Numbered from the stretch's first letter, positions 1 through 14,640 are shown. The stretch is 25,551 bases of DNA from Azolla pinnata (GCA_037176905.1 JBBBWG010031543.1:7146-32696), one strand, 5' to 3'. Notes: a model not told the origin generated them from the letters alone. A program made the numbers and translations.

Positions 1-786
1 TTGTAGATCTACATTGAAATGGCTTCTACCATGTTCTCTTTGGATTTTCATGACCATATGTAACCATTTTCAAGACGTTGGATGTATGTAAAACGGTGCC
101 TATGTCCTCTCTCTAGATTTATATTACTAAATTTAACATAGCAAAGGTGGAGATTCAGGTGGGCACGAGTTTCCTTCAACACTTGTCACTTTTACGTGAC
201 ACTTCCTAAAAGTCACGGGCTCATTCTTCAACAGGCATGCCATTGATATCTCACATTAGAAATTTGTTTGTAGGCTGCATGAGAGAGAGAAAAATATATT
301 CACTTTTGGTAAAACAAAAATTGGCCTACGAGATAAAAAATACAACAATGGGATGTGTACCCAATTAGAGGGAGTTTGAGAGATTCAGAGATGTTGTGTT
401 CAGTAGTGCAAAGTGGTCAATGTAATCAAAAGCAATCTATGTGAATCTTAATCAATTTTCGATGAAATAAAATAAGATAAGATTGTATTTGAACTAGGTA
501 TCTGCCTCTGTCAATACAGTATGGTGATCTCAAAGAGAGACAGGGAGAGAGATTTATTTTTTCATGTGACGGTGACAAATGTTGAGGTAGCATGTTTTTC
601 ATGATTTAATATCGTTGCTGTGGTGGTGTTTATTGGTTCTGTTGCTAATACAAAACTTTTTTACTGCATAAGGTAGAAGAAGTGGCAACAAGTGCTAGTT
701 AAAGAAGTGGCTTATAAGAGAGATGGAATGTGTTTTTGCAGTTTTTAAAGTCAAAGAACAAGGGTCAGTAGTTGTTTGAGCCAAGG
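1..786. other. 5' flank / possible 5' UTR of the LACS gene
   Basis: No gene can be supported here. The stretch is AT-rich and should hold the promoter and 5' UTR of the downstream acyl-CoA synthetase. The frame of the first coding exon is closed by a TAG at 769-771, directly before the region of homology. At 605-672 another frame reads a hydrophobic run (IVAVVVFIGSVANTK) that resembles the N-terminal membrane anchor of LACS8/9. It has a stop at 602-604 and no in-frame ATG, so I did not join it to the gene. Confidence 0.4.
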
Positions 787-4924
<4,138 letters not shown>

Positions 4925-5329
4925 TTGTTTGGTATTGACAAAATCTAATTCTTCTCGACTGTGCAATAGGTCTGTTGCGAAGTCTAATAATATCGATTTC
5001 ATTCTTTTTCGAGCAATCGTATTGGCCAGCCAATCTCAAAATCTGAAGAGTTCAAGTCCTTCGTGGCTGGTAACGATATGCATTTTTCCTTTTTGTTAAA
5101 CAGCCAGCAGAAAGTTTGGAGTTCTGTTGATTCAGATCTGCTTAAGACCCAGAACTCTAGGGTTTGAACGAGTTGCCCGCTTCAAAAATTGCCTTCTCTT
5201 TGGCCTGTATATGCACCAAAGTCTATGCAACAAAGAATTGACATTCATCAGATCCTATAATGAATGAAACTCCCACATTGTATACTTCCGTCCCATCATT
5301 TCCTTGTGATGCTCAATCTGGCAGCTTGT

Positions 5330-5335
5330 AATAAA
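5330..5335 (+). terminator. possible LACS polyadenylation signal AATAAA
   Basis: A canonical AATAAA lies about 405 bases after the LACS stop codon. Plant poly(A) signals are loose and nothing else confirms it, so this is only a candidate. Confidence 0.25.
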
Positions 5336-5671
5336 AGTTGATTGTGGATCCAGTCTTGTAGCCATTGACATTGTGCTTACTGCATGTGAGATTATTTCTT
5401 CTTTCCATGTTTTTCTTTCTTTCCTAGCATGCTTCGAGTGTGGGTGTGAGCATTTGTTTGTTACAAGGTCTATTTCCAAGGATTGAGATGAGAAACCGCA
5501 TGTATCATCTCATTTGTAAGTTATGGCAAAAGCAGTGCTTACCCAAAGGATTGTCAACCTCCATCCAATCATCTACAACAGAAGAGCTGTTTGTTGGTCA
5601 GGTGCATGAAGGAAAATATACTTCAGTGTGGGCAGCTGCTATCATTGATGGGAGTTAGAGTAACACTATCA

Positions 5672-5800
5672 TTTCTATGTGTTTAGTAAGCTCCACTTCC
5701 CCGAGAGAAGGATTTTGATGTCAAAACTAAACAAATCAGGAGTGTTTCTTATGTGCGTTTGGGAAGAGCTTCCAATTGGGAAGGATTTGATGTCAAAACT
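5672..5800. repeat. imperfect tandem repeat, about 72-bp period
   Basis: 5672-5728 and 5745-5800 share TTTCT(T)ATGTG, AGCTTCC/AGCTCC and GAAGGATTT(T)GATGTCAAAACT in the same order with small indels. No coding meaning is apparent. It may be a small duplication or a mobile-element scar. Confidence 0.6.
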
Positions 5801-6685
5801 CGACTAAGAATCATATGAAAGCGTGTGACAAAACAATGCAATACATCGGAACATCATTTGTTTGCAACGCTAGAAGGGTGTATGTCACATCGCAATATGC
5901 ATCAAATGTGCACGGAAAATCTATCAAATCACATGCATTTCTCGATAACAGATTCAGCACAATCTATTTTTGCTCCAACAACACACGATCATCAATACCA
6001 CAGCGATACCGATATGAGCAACACCACACAAACTAATGTTTGTGGGACCAAAGCTCCCACATTTTGTGCACCTATTATGCTGTGGATGTGCTGATGCCTC
6101 CCTGCTTTAATTCAAGGTTTGCTAATTAAAAGCTTGAGCATCTGAATCCCCCATCATGGAAATATGATGAAGTATTGCCATTACATTGTGGTCAGACAGT
6201 ATGAAGGCGAAGATTGCACCATTTCATCAGAGTTTACAACGTTGGATTTTATGCTGATCTTTGTACACGTCTTCATACAATACCCTGATAGTGTGCTGGT
6301 CTTTCTACTTGCCACTAGCTTGTATTTTTTATATTCTTCGCCAGATGGAACAAATGAAAGACTGCACGGGTGTAGAATGTACTGAAAAACATTCATTATC
6401 AACAATCTTGTAAAAAATGTTCATTTACAAATGATATTGTACATAAAAAAGGGAATCACCTTATAAGCAAGACGCAGGTAAATAATATAACAAGTACTAT
6501 TTCACTTCCCATGAAGCTCGTTTTCAGCCAAAAAAGCCCCATATCAATCACCGGATAATACATGTAGAAGCTTCCAAGGGCAATTCTTGTTGTAGATTTG
6601 ACCTCTTTTGGCGACCATTGTCGCTGAACCTCTCACCAATTATAGCCCAATATCTATAAAAATTCTAAGAGATAAAATTCATACT

Positions 6686-8638
6686 TCATGGATGACTATC
6701 GAAGAGATCGATGATTTTGTTTTCCAAATCATCGTAAGTGTATTTGAAATACTTATCAGATTGTGTTCCTCCCTCCAAAAGATTGCTGTAGCGCTCATAA
6801 AAGGTACGATACATAGGCAGGAGCTTCTCTGCAATAGCTAGCCTTAAATGTTCTCTAAGGTCAGGATCAGGTACAACGGCAGAGCTCTGAGCTGCACACA
6901 CCTCATCGAAGGTCTGATTGAAGTTCTTTAATCTGTCTTTGATGGCGAATCTTGAAATACCATTATTTCCTGACCTTGCATTTGATCCTAATCCTTCTTC
7001 TCTTAGACAAGAGAATACTTTCAGCCATGCAGCATTCACATAATTTGAGGAATAGACACGAACTTGGGCTGAATGCTTTCGAATCCATCTATCCTTGAGA
7101 AGGAAAACAAGCTCTGATTGCTTCACCTTAGTCACAATATAATGCGTATTATTCATAAGGAATAAGAAAGACATCGAGGGATCTAAATAGAGTTTTGATT
7201 TCCCTTCCAGATTGCTCTCTAAATGTACAATGAGCCACATTACTTGTATTGCTAAAGGAGATAATTGTTCTGCTTCATTACTCATGTTATTTTCTCTGAG
7301 ACCTTCGGAAAGACCAAAGGTTTCTACACCCAAAGACCTAGGTATTTCTCTCCTCCTGCCCCTAAGAAGTTGCTCTAAGGAGGAAGAGTAGACGAGTAGT
7401 AGCTTGATATAATTCATTACATATCGAGTCAAGGGATGGAAGGAACCCCCTGGAACTTCCTTCCGTGATGAATCTTTCTGAATACCAACCTCAAACTCCT
7501 GTAAACACCCTCTAGCAGCTTCTCCAATCTGATCCATGACTCTTCTTGCCTCGGATAACGCATTCTCACTACGAAATATGTTGTTTATCTCTGGCATCAG
7601 TTCTTTACATACCTCATACATATCAAGGAATTTGAAGAGCTTTTCAGGTGTTCTTCGAGTCATGGCAATTGTATTTGCATAGAGTAGATATTGGGTAAAA
7701 GAAGTCGAGACCAGATCTATGAATGAAGCTTCATTTTCGGTGTTCAAACCATTGAAGACTTGATCACATAATTTCTTCTCTGCACTGAAGATAACTTTGA
7801 TAGCCACTCTGAAAGATTGTATCCATTTCCTTATCTTCACTTCAAGTGACTCCCAGTTCATTTTCTGAAGAAATTCGACATTGGGTTTCTCTAGACCTAA
7901 TCTATACAGGCTTTGTTCCAACACAGTTTTCCTCACATTTACATATACTTTGCTACACTCTTCGAGAAAACCAATCCTCGCCAAACATTGAGCTATCGTG
8001 TTCAAATCACTTATTCTCTCTGGTGGAATCAGGTCAAAAGATGCATCAAATGCTGTCACTGGATGAGCAATTGGAATATCTTCGTTCTCATTCTCATCAT
8101 CTGAAGAATCCACGGAATGAGCAGAAAGACCATCTGGTTCGTTTGATTCATCCACCTCAGTACATGATAATAGCCAACCCCCGTCAACAGCTTCGCTATT
8201 GAGCACAACAATACATCTGAATTCTTCTTTAAGGCGAGAAATGGCGATTCGTAGAGCACTCTGCCCCCGGATGATGAGAGACTCATCCTTCCATGGAGCT
8301 CTCATTAAATCATATAACTGATCGACAGCATGGATATAAGCGTTTGCTTGTTGAGGTTCACAATCCCATATCATCACAGTGTCCTTTTTCTGCCATATCT
8401 TTATTGTTTCCTCATGATTTGCAAGTTCTTCCTCCAATTTCTTCAACGCAGAGGGCATTGAAGGTGTAGTGTATGAGAAGCTTTGAGTCTCATGAATATT
8501 CATATTTGAGAATCGATCATCGAATGTAGAGAGTATTCTGATCATATCTTCTGTTTTTCCTTCATTGTTGTTAGCCAATGTTCTTACTATGTGTTGAGCT
8601 GTGGCTATAGCACGTTGATCGCCATCATTCTTTGCCAT
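6686..8638 (-). CDS. EXO70: EXO70 exocyst complex subunit (single exon)
   Basis: EXO70 proteins are subunits of the octameric exocyst that tethers secretory vesicles to the plasma membrane through the C-terminal helical domain. The frame is intact: 650 aa from the ATG at 8638, stop TGA at 6686-6688, within the usual 600-700 aa. The N-terminus MAKNDGDQRAIATAQHIVRTL matches the EXO70 start pattern. An acidic stretch (SSDDENENEDIP, about 178-189) precedes the conserved domain. Signatures are VPGGSFHPLTRYVMNY (about 395-410), FLFLMNNTHYIV (about 491-502), WIRKH (about 518-522) and the C-terminal KYFKYTYDDLENKI. An ATG 18 bases further upstream is in frame, but it lies inside a good splice acceptor (ATGACAG), so I prefer 8638 and infer a 5' UTR intron. 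Lack of introns fits most plant EXO70 clades other than EXO70A. The clade is unclear: the middle looks B/C/E-like and the C-terminus D/E-like. Confidence 0.95.
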   Translation of the reverse strand: MAKNDGDQRAIATAQHIVRTLANNNEGKTEDMIRILSTFDDRFSNMNIHETQSFSYTTPSMPSALKKLEEELANHEETIKIWQKKDTVMIWDCEPQQANAYIHAVDQLYDLMRAPWKDESLIIRGQSALRIAISRLKEEFRCIVVLNSEAVDGGWLLSCTEVDESNEPDGLSAHSVDSSDDENENEDIPIAHPVTAFDASFDLIPPERISDLNTIAQCLARIGFLEECSKVYVNVRKTVLEQSLYRLGLEKPNVEFLQKMNWESLEVKIRKWIQSFRVAIKVIFSAEKKLCDQVFNGLNTENEASFIDLVSTSFTQYLLYANTIAMTRRTPEKLFKFLDMYEVCKELMPEINNIFRSENALSEARRVMDQIGEAARGCLQEFEVGIQKDSSRKEVPGGSFHPLTRYVMNYIKLLLVYSSSLEQLLRGRRREIPRSLGVETFGLSEGLRENNMSNEAEQLSPLAIQVMWLIVHLESNLEGKSKLYLDPSMSFLFLMNNTHYIVTKVKQSELVFLLKDRWIRKHSAQVRVYSSNYVNAAWLKVFSCLREEGLGSNARSGNNGISRFAIKDRLKNFNQTFDEVCAAQSSAVVPDPDLREHLRLAIAEKLLPMYRTFYERYSNLLEGGTQSDKYFKYTYDDLENKIIDLFDSHP

Positions 8639-9515
8639 ATCAAAGTTCACTGTCATAAGAAATTGATCGAAAGGAACAGAATCTGATCACAGCTAACTTT
8701 TATGTATTATATCGTTCTATTCACAAGTATTGTTCAATGAGATGGCTTCACTTCAGATATATTTCTTTTCTTCTCAGTAAAGCCTTTTGATTCACGGAAA
8801 ATGCTTGATCCCTGTATCTCTCTTTCCAGCTTCTTTACCTTATGCTGAAGAAGAATCTTTGTTTCAATCTCTAATCCAGATTCTTACCTTACTGGATGAA
8901 CGACCTTTCTTGAATCTCCTTCCAGATTATTACATCGTCAGGATAAGAATCTTTATACAGTGTCGCTGGAGACTCTCACATGAACCAGAAGAAGAATCTC
9001 GGATCTCCAATCGGCCGAAGCTAACACGAATCCCAGGAAGGGTCTTGAATCTTGGACACCTTCGAACCATACGCGATCAAGCAAAGAGAACCGAATGCCT
9101 TTACAAGAAAATGGAAGGATCTTCGGCCTGATGCTAGCTCACAAGAACAGTCCGTGAACACGGGAGGAAACCTCGAACCTGATGCAGATCTTACATGCTC
9201 TCGAAGGGTGAACCTCGGAATCCGATCAGGACTGATACGCGATCGGGAAAAAAAAGGAAATTTTTACGTCTAACCTGTTGGGGAAACGATCACAGGAAAG
9301 AAAGGACCTCGGGAAATCTTGGAGCGGTGCTGTTGATGTGGGCGCTTTGCGATCAGAGGGGAGAATTTGTCGAGCAATACGGGGATCGCAGGCATCGGAA
9401 GGAAGCGGGCGAATCAGAATAGGAGCGAGCGGCAGAAAATTTCCGCGAACAAGAAGCGATGCCGATCTGGAACCAGACAATGGCGATCGAGAAGAGTCTC
9501 TGCTTGACTTCTGTG
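8639..9515. other. EXO70 upstream region
   Basis: This should carry the EXO70 5' UTR and promoter on -. A putative 3' splice site sits at 8650-8652 (CAG on -), preceded by a pyrimidine-rich tract, so a 5' UTR intron is likely. The moderately GC-rich part at 8900-9480 has several overlapping short open frames on both strands. None resembles a protein I know. Confidence 0.45.
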
Positions 9516-9680
9516 ATGTGCATATGTATGTATGTATGTATGTATGGATGTGCACATGCATGCATGCATGCATGTGCATGTATGTATGTGCGTGCATGTG
9601 TACATGTGTTGTATGCGTATGCATGCATGCATGCATGCACCGCACGTACGTATACGCCGTATGTATCATGCACATGCTCA
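9516..9680. repeat. compound TGTA/GCAT microsatellite with perfect palindromes
   Basis: Runs of TGTA and GCAT form about 160 bases of largely alternating purine-pyrimidine sequence. 9551-9578 is a perfect 28-bp palindrome and 9620-9639 a perfect 20-bp palindrome. The open frames crossing it on both strands (rich in Cys, Met, His, Thr and Tyr) come from the repeat itself. Confidence 0.95.
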
Positions 9681-9765
9681 CATTTGACATCAAAGATGTA
9701 CATCATGCTGAATCTCCATCGATCACGAAACGAAGTTATGTTTCGGATCGATTCCCTCCTGTACA

Positions 9766-9812
9766 GATGAGATGAGATGAGATCCGATGCGATGAGATGA
9801 GATGAGATGAGA
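9766..9812. repeat. GATGA pentanucleotide microsatellite
   Basis: About nine GATGA units are interrupted once by GATCCGATGC, and the tract is followed by GATCGATCGG. Confidence 0.95.
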
Positions 9813-10730
9813 TCGATCGGATCTACAGAGGTTCAGACGGAATCGAATCGTTGTCGATCAGCTGCCGAGACAACTGTAGGTGTTACGTGCACTGTAGATG
9901 ACCCTAGTCGGATCCCGTAACAAGTTATCGTCTCGGAGCCCAGTTCGTGAAATATCAATCCGCAGGTCGATCAATACATCGTCAATCCTTCAACATTTCA
10001 AGGGAATCAAGCATTCCTCGAGAGTCTGGATATTGTTGCTGAACACACGTTGCATATGTACTTGATTCAAATCCCTCAATTCTATTCAATTGGGGTCACG
10101 TACGAACGTACGTAAATACGTACGCACATACATGCCTCTTTGCATGCGTGACATCTTAGAAACTTGATACGAGGGTTCGCCTTAGTGAACAATGCCAGTT
10201 ACAAAAAATCCGCATTTCAAATCTTGTTATCCCTAGTTTCTGTCTATGTACCCCAGCATCTTGTTTCTTCTACTCTCTTCTCCATGCACACTTGGCATCA
10301 AACAATCGCACCATTGATGTCCACTTGACATGACTTAACCGGAAAGTACATGTGAAGCAACCACAACTTGGTCATCAAATTTAGGCATTGGATGAAAAAT
10401 TCTGGCTTTTGGATGTAATGTGAATTGTAATGTTTCGGGTTGTCCTCTCTCAACAATGACCCCCCCCACCCTTTAAGCAAGTAAAACTTTGGCTATTATC
10501 ATCATGGATAAATAAGGGCCTTGCGGTGTTCTCAGTAACTAATGATAGGATATATAAGAAGAAAAAGATTATGCAATTTACATTCAAAGCTAGACGCGTC
10601 TAAACGTAGAGTAAACACAACATAAACGCTCTCACACACAATGAAGAAGTGAGTAGGAAGGGATGCAAGTATTCTATTATGTATTTAGTAGAGGAGGTAT
10701 TTTTTTTCTCTAGCTCAACTCGCTCACTAA
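9813..10730. other. intergenic, no gene seen
   Basis: AT-rich non-coding DNA. The only structure I see is an ACGTACG-rich stretch at about 10093-10152, bounded by GTCACG and CGTGAC, which could fold into an imperfect hairpin. A C8-9 homopolymer run lies near 10460. Confidence 0.5.
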
Positions 10731-10732
10731 AC

Positions 10733-10733
10733 T

Positions 10734-10766
<33 letters not shown>

Positions 10767-10770
10767 ACAC
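10733..10770. repeat. CA dinucleotide microsatellite
   Basis: About 19 CA units with one TA interruption, directly after CTCACTAAACT. Confidence 0.95.
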
Positions 10771-11007
10771 ATCAAGCTAAAGACTAGTTTCACCTTTTCA
10801 CACTATGTATATGTATGGGTTAATCTCTCACTAAAAGGCATAAACCAAGGGTACAAAAGAAATTAAAGGTTGACTTGTAAAATCTATAGAAGGTTGAGTT
10901 GTACAAAGTTTATAGCCATATGAGTTTTAGATGCAATGTAGATTTGTATTAGATGTAATGTAGATGGCAAATTAAATGTTATGTGCACACGAAAAGTCAA
11001 ACACATA
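10771..11007. other. AT-rich spacer
   Basis: No gene. Short local repeats of TAGATG(C/T)AATGTAGAT occur at 10928-10975. The stretch may belong to the same repeat element as the duplicated unit that follows. Confidence 0.4.
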
Positions 11008-11372
11008 ATGCAAGTCTACAATTAGATGCTTATTCAAGTAAATAAGAGACTATTTTGATTGCATTGTCATACCGAGGTCTTCTATATACCTACAAGTTTT
11101 CTTGTATATCAATCAAAGATACATATTCTTGTCTAATATTCTTTTATCTTATAAAAAGGAGGAATGCAATATTCGTTTATTGACTCGGTATGCAAGTCTA
11201 GAGTTAGATGTTTATTCATGTAAATAAGAGGCTATTTTAATTGCATTGCTATACCGAGTTTTTGTATAGTACCTATAAGTTTTCTTGTATATAAATTAAA
11301 GATATATATTCTTGTCTAATATTTTTTTTGCTTATAAAAGGGAGGAATACAATATTCTTTTATCTATTCGGT
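11008..11372. repeat. tandem duplication, 182/183-bp unit (possible LTR fragment)
   Basis: Copies at 11008-11189 and 11190-11372 both start ATGCAAGTCTA and end TCGGT. Between them they share AAATAAGAG(A/G)CTATTTT, CAAGTTTTCTTGTATAT (one mismatch), TATTCTTGTCTAATATT and GGAGGAAT(G/A)CAATATTC. They differ by scattered substitutions and short indels. An LTR origin is a guess from composition and setting; I see no primer-binding site or polypurine tract. Confidence 0.85.
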
Positions 11373-12660
11373 TGTGACATCTTGATTTACTCGACAGATA
11401 AGTGTGACAACACATAATATTGCCATGAGATAGAGTTTAACACCATGTTGCGAAAATTGACAAGGATATACAAAAGCCGAGGTACTACCCAAGGTCTTCA
11501 ACTAGAGGATATCACGTGATATTTATATATAAGTTTAGAATAAATTGACATTTTAAAATTTGATAGTTTAATTACAAAACAAGTGATTAAAAAAATTTCA
11601 TAGATTTGAGAGTATATAAGATGAATTAAAAAATAAAGATAGAGCTTATAAGATTAAGATTTTTGGGGGTTTGAGTTTTGAAATTTTTGTTTTTTAATTT
11701 ACGATATATCAAGTTTTGGTTTTCATATTTGAGAATTAAGGTTTTAGTATTTGGATAAGATGTATGAGAATCGGTGTTAACAATTCTAGAAATATTATAA
11801 TATTGTTACAGAGTTAAATATATATGTAGTTTGACATGATAAAATTTTTGGGGTATTTTTAAAACATGGAAACATTTAAGACTTTATTTGGAGGATACAA
11901 CAATTACATCACATGAATAACTTTTAAGGCAACTTGTGCTATGAAACCCATTATTTATTTCTCATTGTAGATATATGCTTAGAATGAGATCATGATTGGC
12001 ATGGGTAAAGATGAATATAGGCCGACGGAAACATATGCATTATAGAAATAGTTTTATAAAAAGTATTGTGTTAAGAGGAATGCAGTTCTATGGGAGATGC
12101 GAGGTGGCAATGTAATCTTTAAACAAATTAAGGAAGCCTTGACATCTCGTACATTCTATGCTCCTATAAATTCACCACTTACCTAAGTAGGTTCTTTTTC
12201 CAGGTTTAACGTAATTTTAGGAGTGCGTGATATCTTAAAAATTAGGGTTTTATTCATATAGATTACATGATCATGAAAGGTTACATAGAATCAATATTTA
12301 AATTGTTGTCCTTGCATCTACAAATTTTCTTTGGGTAAGAGTGGTTTCTTACGATATGGTGCAGTGGTATATTGATCCATTTCTGGAGGATGCACGTGAA
12401 CACTAGAATTTATGGATTTATGAGAAAAAACCTCTCCAAAGACTCATCTAGGATCTTGGATCAGGATATGAGTGGTAAGATCCACTCACGGGTAAGCATC
12501 ACTTCTTTTTTCAGTACTAGTGAAAATTGGCCGTCACATTCTCTCTTAAAAACATGGTAAACATGTTGCCGTGGCTACATGTTGGTAGTATTATGGATTA
12601 TCCGACATATTTATAAAGTAATTTTAGGTGACAATATAATAAAGACAACATGCACGGAAA
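11373..12660. other. AT-rich repeat-derived DNA, no intact gene
   Basis: No open frame longer than about 60 codons. The sequence has the look of eroded transposon DNA but no motif I can name. It lies directly upstream of the LINE-like fragment on the same strand and may include its decayed 5' part. Confidence 0.4.
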
Positions 12661-12666
12661 GTGACT

Positions 12667-12819
12667 TTGTTTAAGTGGTTATTAGCTCATATTGCATTTT
12701 CAGTTGGTGCTTCAGTTAGGCTTGCAAGTCATAATTAGTTATGTTCCTTTTGTGGTCTAAAAGAGACACAAAGGCATTGTTTGTGAGATTACGAAACTAC
12801 TCAGTTGATATGGTTTTAC
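12667..12819 (+). pseudogene. degenerate reverse-transcriptase zinc-binding (zf-RVT) fragment
   Basis: Read from 12667, the frame gives LFKWLLAHIAFSVG, then LCSFCGLKETQRHCL and TTQLIW, broken by a TAG and a TGA; the TGA sits where the family has Trp. The Cys-x2-Cys followed by His-Cys, with flanking WLLAH and W, is the pattern of the zf-RVT domain at the C-terminus of plant LINE polymerases. Nothing intact lies upstream, so this is a dead fragment. No target-site duplication or poly(A) tail could be identified. Confidence 0.65.
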
Positions 12820-14080
12820 ATTATATATATTAAGTTGTAATGTAAGTTCCTTACTCAGATTTCTTGGAGGAAAGCAACTTTATATTCTATGAGAAGGGAA
12901 GTTTGTTTTAATTATAAGGCTTCTTTTGATATGCATGTTATTTAGGTCCATAACACTGTTTTCCTACCTTTACCTTAGGCCATGCTTTTGGGCATTACTA
13001 GGAAGGAGATGAAATCACTCTGGAGTTGTTATGTTCTCCTACGTCATGACATGTCTGGAAGGCGAGATGTAAGAAGGTACTTCAGGTCATCTTGTTGAGA
13101 CTATCATAGCGATATGGACAGGGTTAGTTTTAACACCAAGGGGTCAATTTGATGATATTAAAGGTGAAATCGAAGCTGGTTCGAGGTGTCAATTATTATT
13201 TCACAAAGTCTAGGCGGCATATCCTTTTTATTATCGCAGTGGAGGAAGGGTTTATGAATTGCAATGATCAATTTAATCGCTTGTTATATGGAATATTAGA
13301 TCAATTTATGTCTGTTACGTGGACCTCTTGCTTTATTACTTCTTTGTATGGTTTTTATAACTAATGGTAAAATACATTTTTTGGAAAAAAATATATATAA
13401 CAAGAAATAATGTATTATAATAATTAATAATAATGCTAATTATTTGAGAGGTTATAGATTTGAAGCTTATTTATAGACATCTTGTTGGTTGTAACTTTTA
13501 TATGGACCCATGACAGTGGGTTCATCTATTACTTACACGCATCAGATATGAAGAAGTACAAACAATTTTAATTATATATTGTTGTGCCTTGAATAAAACT
13601 TTACGAATTTTACAACTATCTTTTGTTTCTTTTTCATTCTTCTATAACTCAATTTCTATATCTTATTAATGTCATTTATTGTGAATAAAATATACTTTAA
13701 AAATTATCAAGGCCTCTCTCTTTTAAAACAAACTCATAAAATGTTTTGAAATGTTTATTACTTTATTTTTCTTTGTATGTATGAACAATCACTTATATAA
13801 CGGTCGGACCGCACAATCCGATATTTCATGTCTGTCGTAACTACTTGGCTGATTTTCGATAAAACAATATTTATTAATATAAATGAATTTCAAATTACTC
13901 TAATCTAAAGTTATTTCAAATACATGAGTTGCACACAAAAAACTCATTCTTGGTGATCAAATGTAAACTCTCGTAGATGTAACACAAGAAAATATCTTCA
14001 AGATAAAACATCTAACTTTGTGAATTATTGCACTTGAGGTTGCTATGTGATGAGGATATTGAACTGTATAAAGGATTGTA
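12820..14080. other. AT-rich repeat-derived DNA
   Basis: The first few hundred bases may continue the LINE-like relic. The one frame of note (13149-13364, 71 codons) matches nothing I recognise. The rest is very AT-rich with no visible gene. Confidence 0.4.
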
Positions 14081-14084
14081 CCAT

Positions 14085-14640
14085 TGATTTTGAAATTGAC
14101 TTAACGCTCAAGTTCAAAACTATTTGAGGTACTTCTAATAGTTTGAAATAATAATCTAGTAAGGAGAACCTTGTAGTAAGCAAGAAATTACTTATTCATT
14201 TGAGTTTATAATGACTAAAAGTTCTTTTTTAGTAATCTCATTATTAGTTTTAGTAACTTCAAAATTCCATGAATAAATTAAAGTAGATGTAATTTCATAT
14301 ATTCTATACTCTTTTATATGCATCATACTACGAGTTTAGATTACAACTAGATATCAATAGCTTTAGTTGCACTAGTACTCTAGGTAAATGACTTGTTATT
14401 TTGAGTAAGCATCGTAAGAGGTATCACGCTCTTCTAATAAATCTTGATAAAAATTACGATAAGAATTTGTAATCCCAAGAAATGTTTAATATCTTGTACT
14501 AAGTGTGATGTTTGTCAATTGAGGATTCGTTGGACTTGAATGTATGTATAAATATTTAAATAATTAATAATACACTCAACAAATTCCACATGGTTTGAGT
14601 TGAAACTGCATTTCTCGAGCTTGACAAGCTCCCTAGACAT
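14085..14640 (-). pseudogene. Ty3/gypsy RT-RNase H relic, copy 1
   Basis: On - the sequence reads KLEKCSFNSNHVEF (around 14620-14575), the start of the gypsy RT thumb region. It continues with IKHFLGLQ, IPLTMLTQNNKSFT and SATKAIDI, the usual order LEKC.F, FLG, PLT.LT, ATKAF. In-frame stops (TAG) interrupt it and the frame shifts. It then decays into an RNase H part. No integrase or gag is visible, so it is a fragment. Confidence 0.75.

Larger units (their letters stand above)
4925..6685. other. spacer between convergent LACS and EXO70 genes
   Basis: The two genes converge here, so the stretch must hold both 3' UTRs. I see only short chance frames and no recognisable protein. It contains an AATAAA on + at 5330-5335 and an imperfect direct repeat at 5672-5800. 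Confidence 0.6.

Noticed and set aside
772-786. TTG at 772 as the LACS start
   Set aside because: Not an ATG, and directly after a TAG; the ATG at 787 is the plausible start within this exon. 772 could be an exon border instead, but no matching upstream exon was found.
8639-8656. ATG at 8656 as the EXO70 start
   Set aside because: It lies in a likely splice acceptor, and the downstream ATG fits family N-termini better.
9226-9775. Open frames of 103-165 codons on both strands
   Set aside because: They cross the TGTA/GCAT microsatellite, whose composition avoids stops in several frames; the peptides are repeats of Cys, Met, His, Thr and Tyr.
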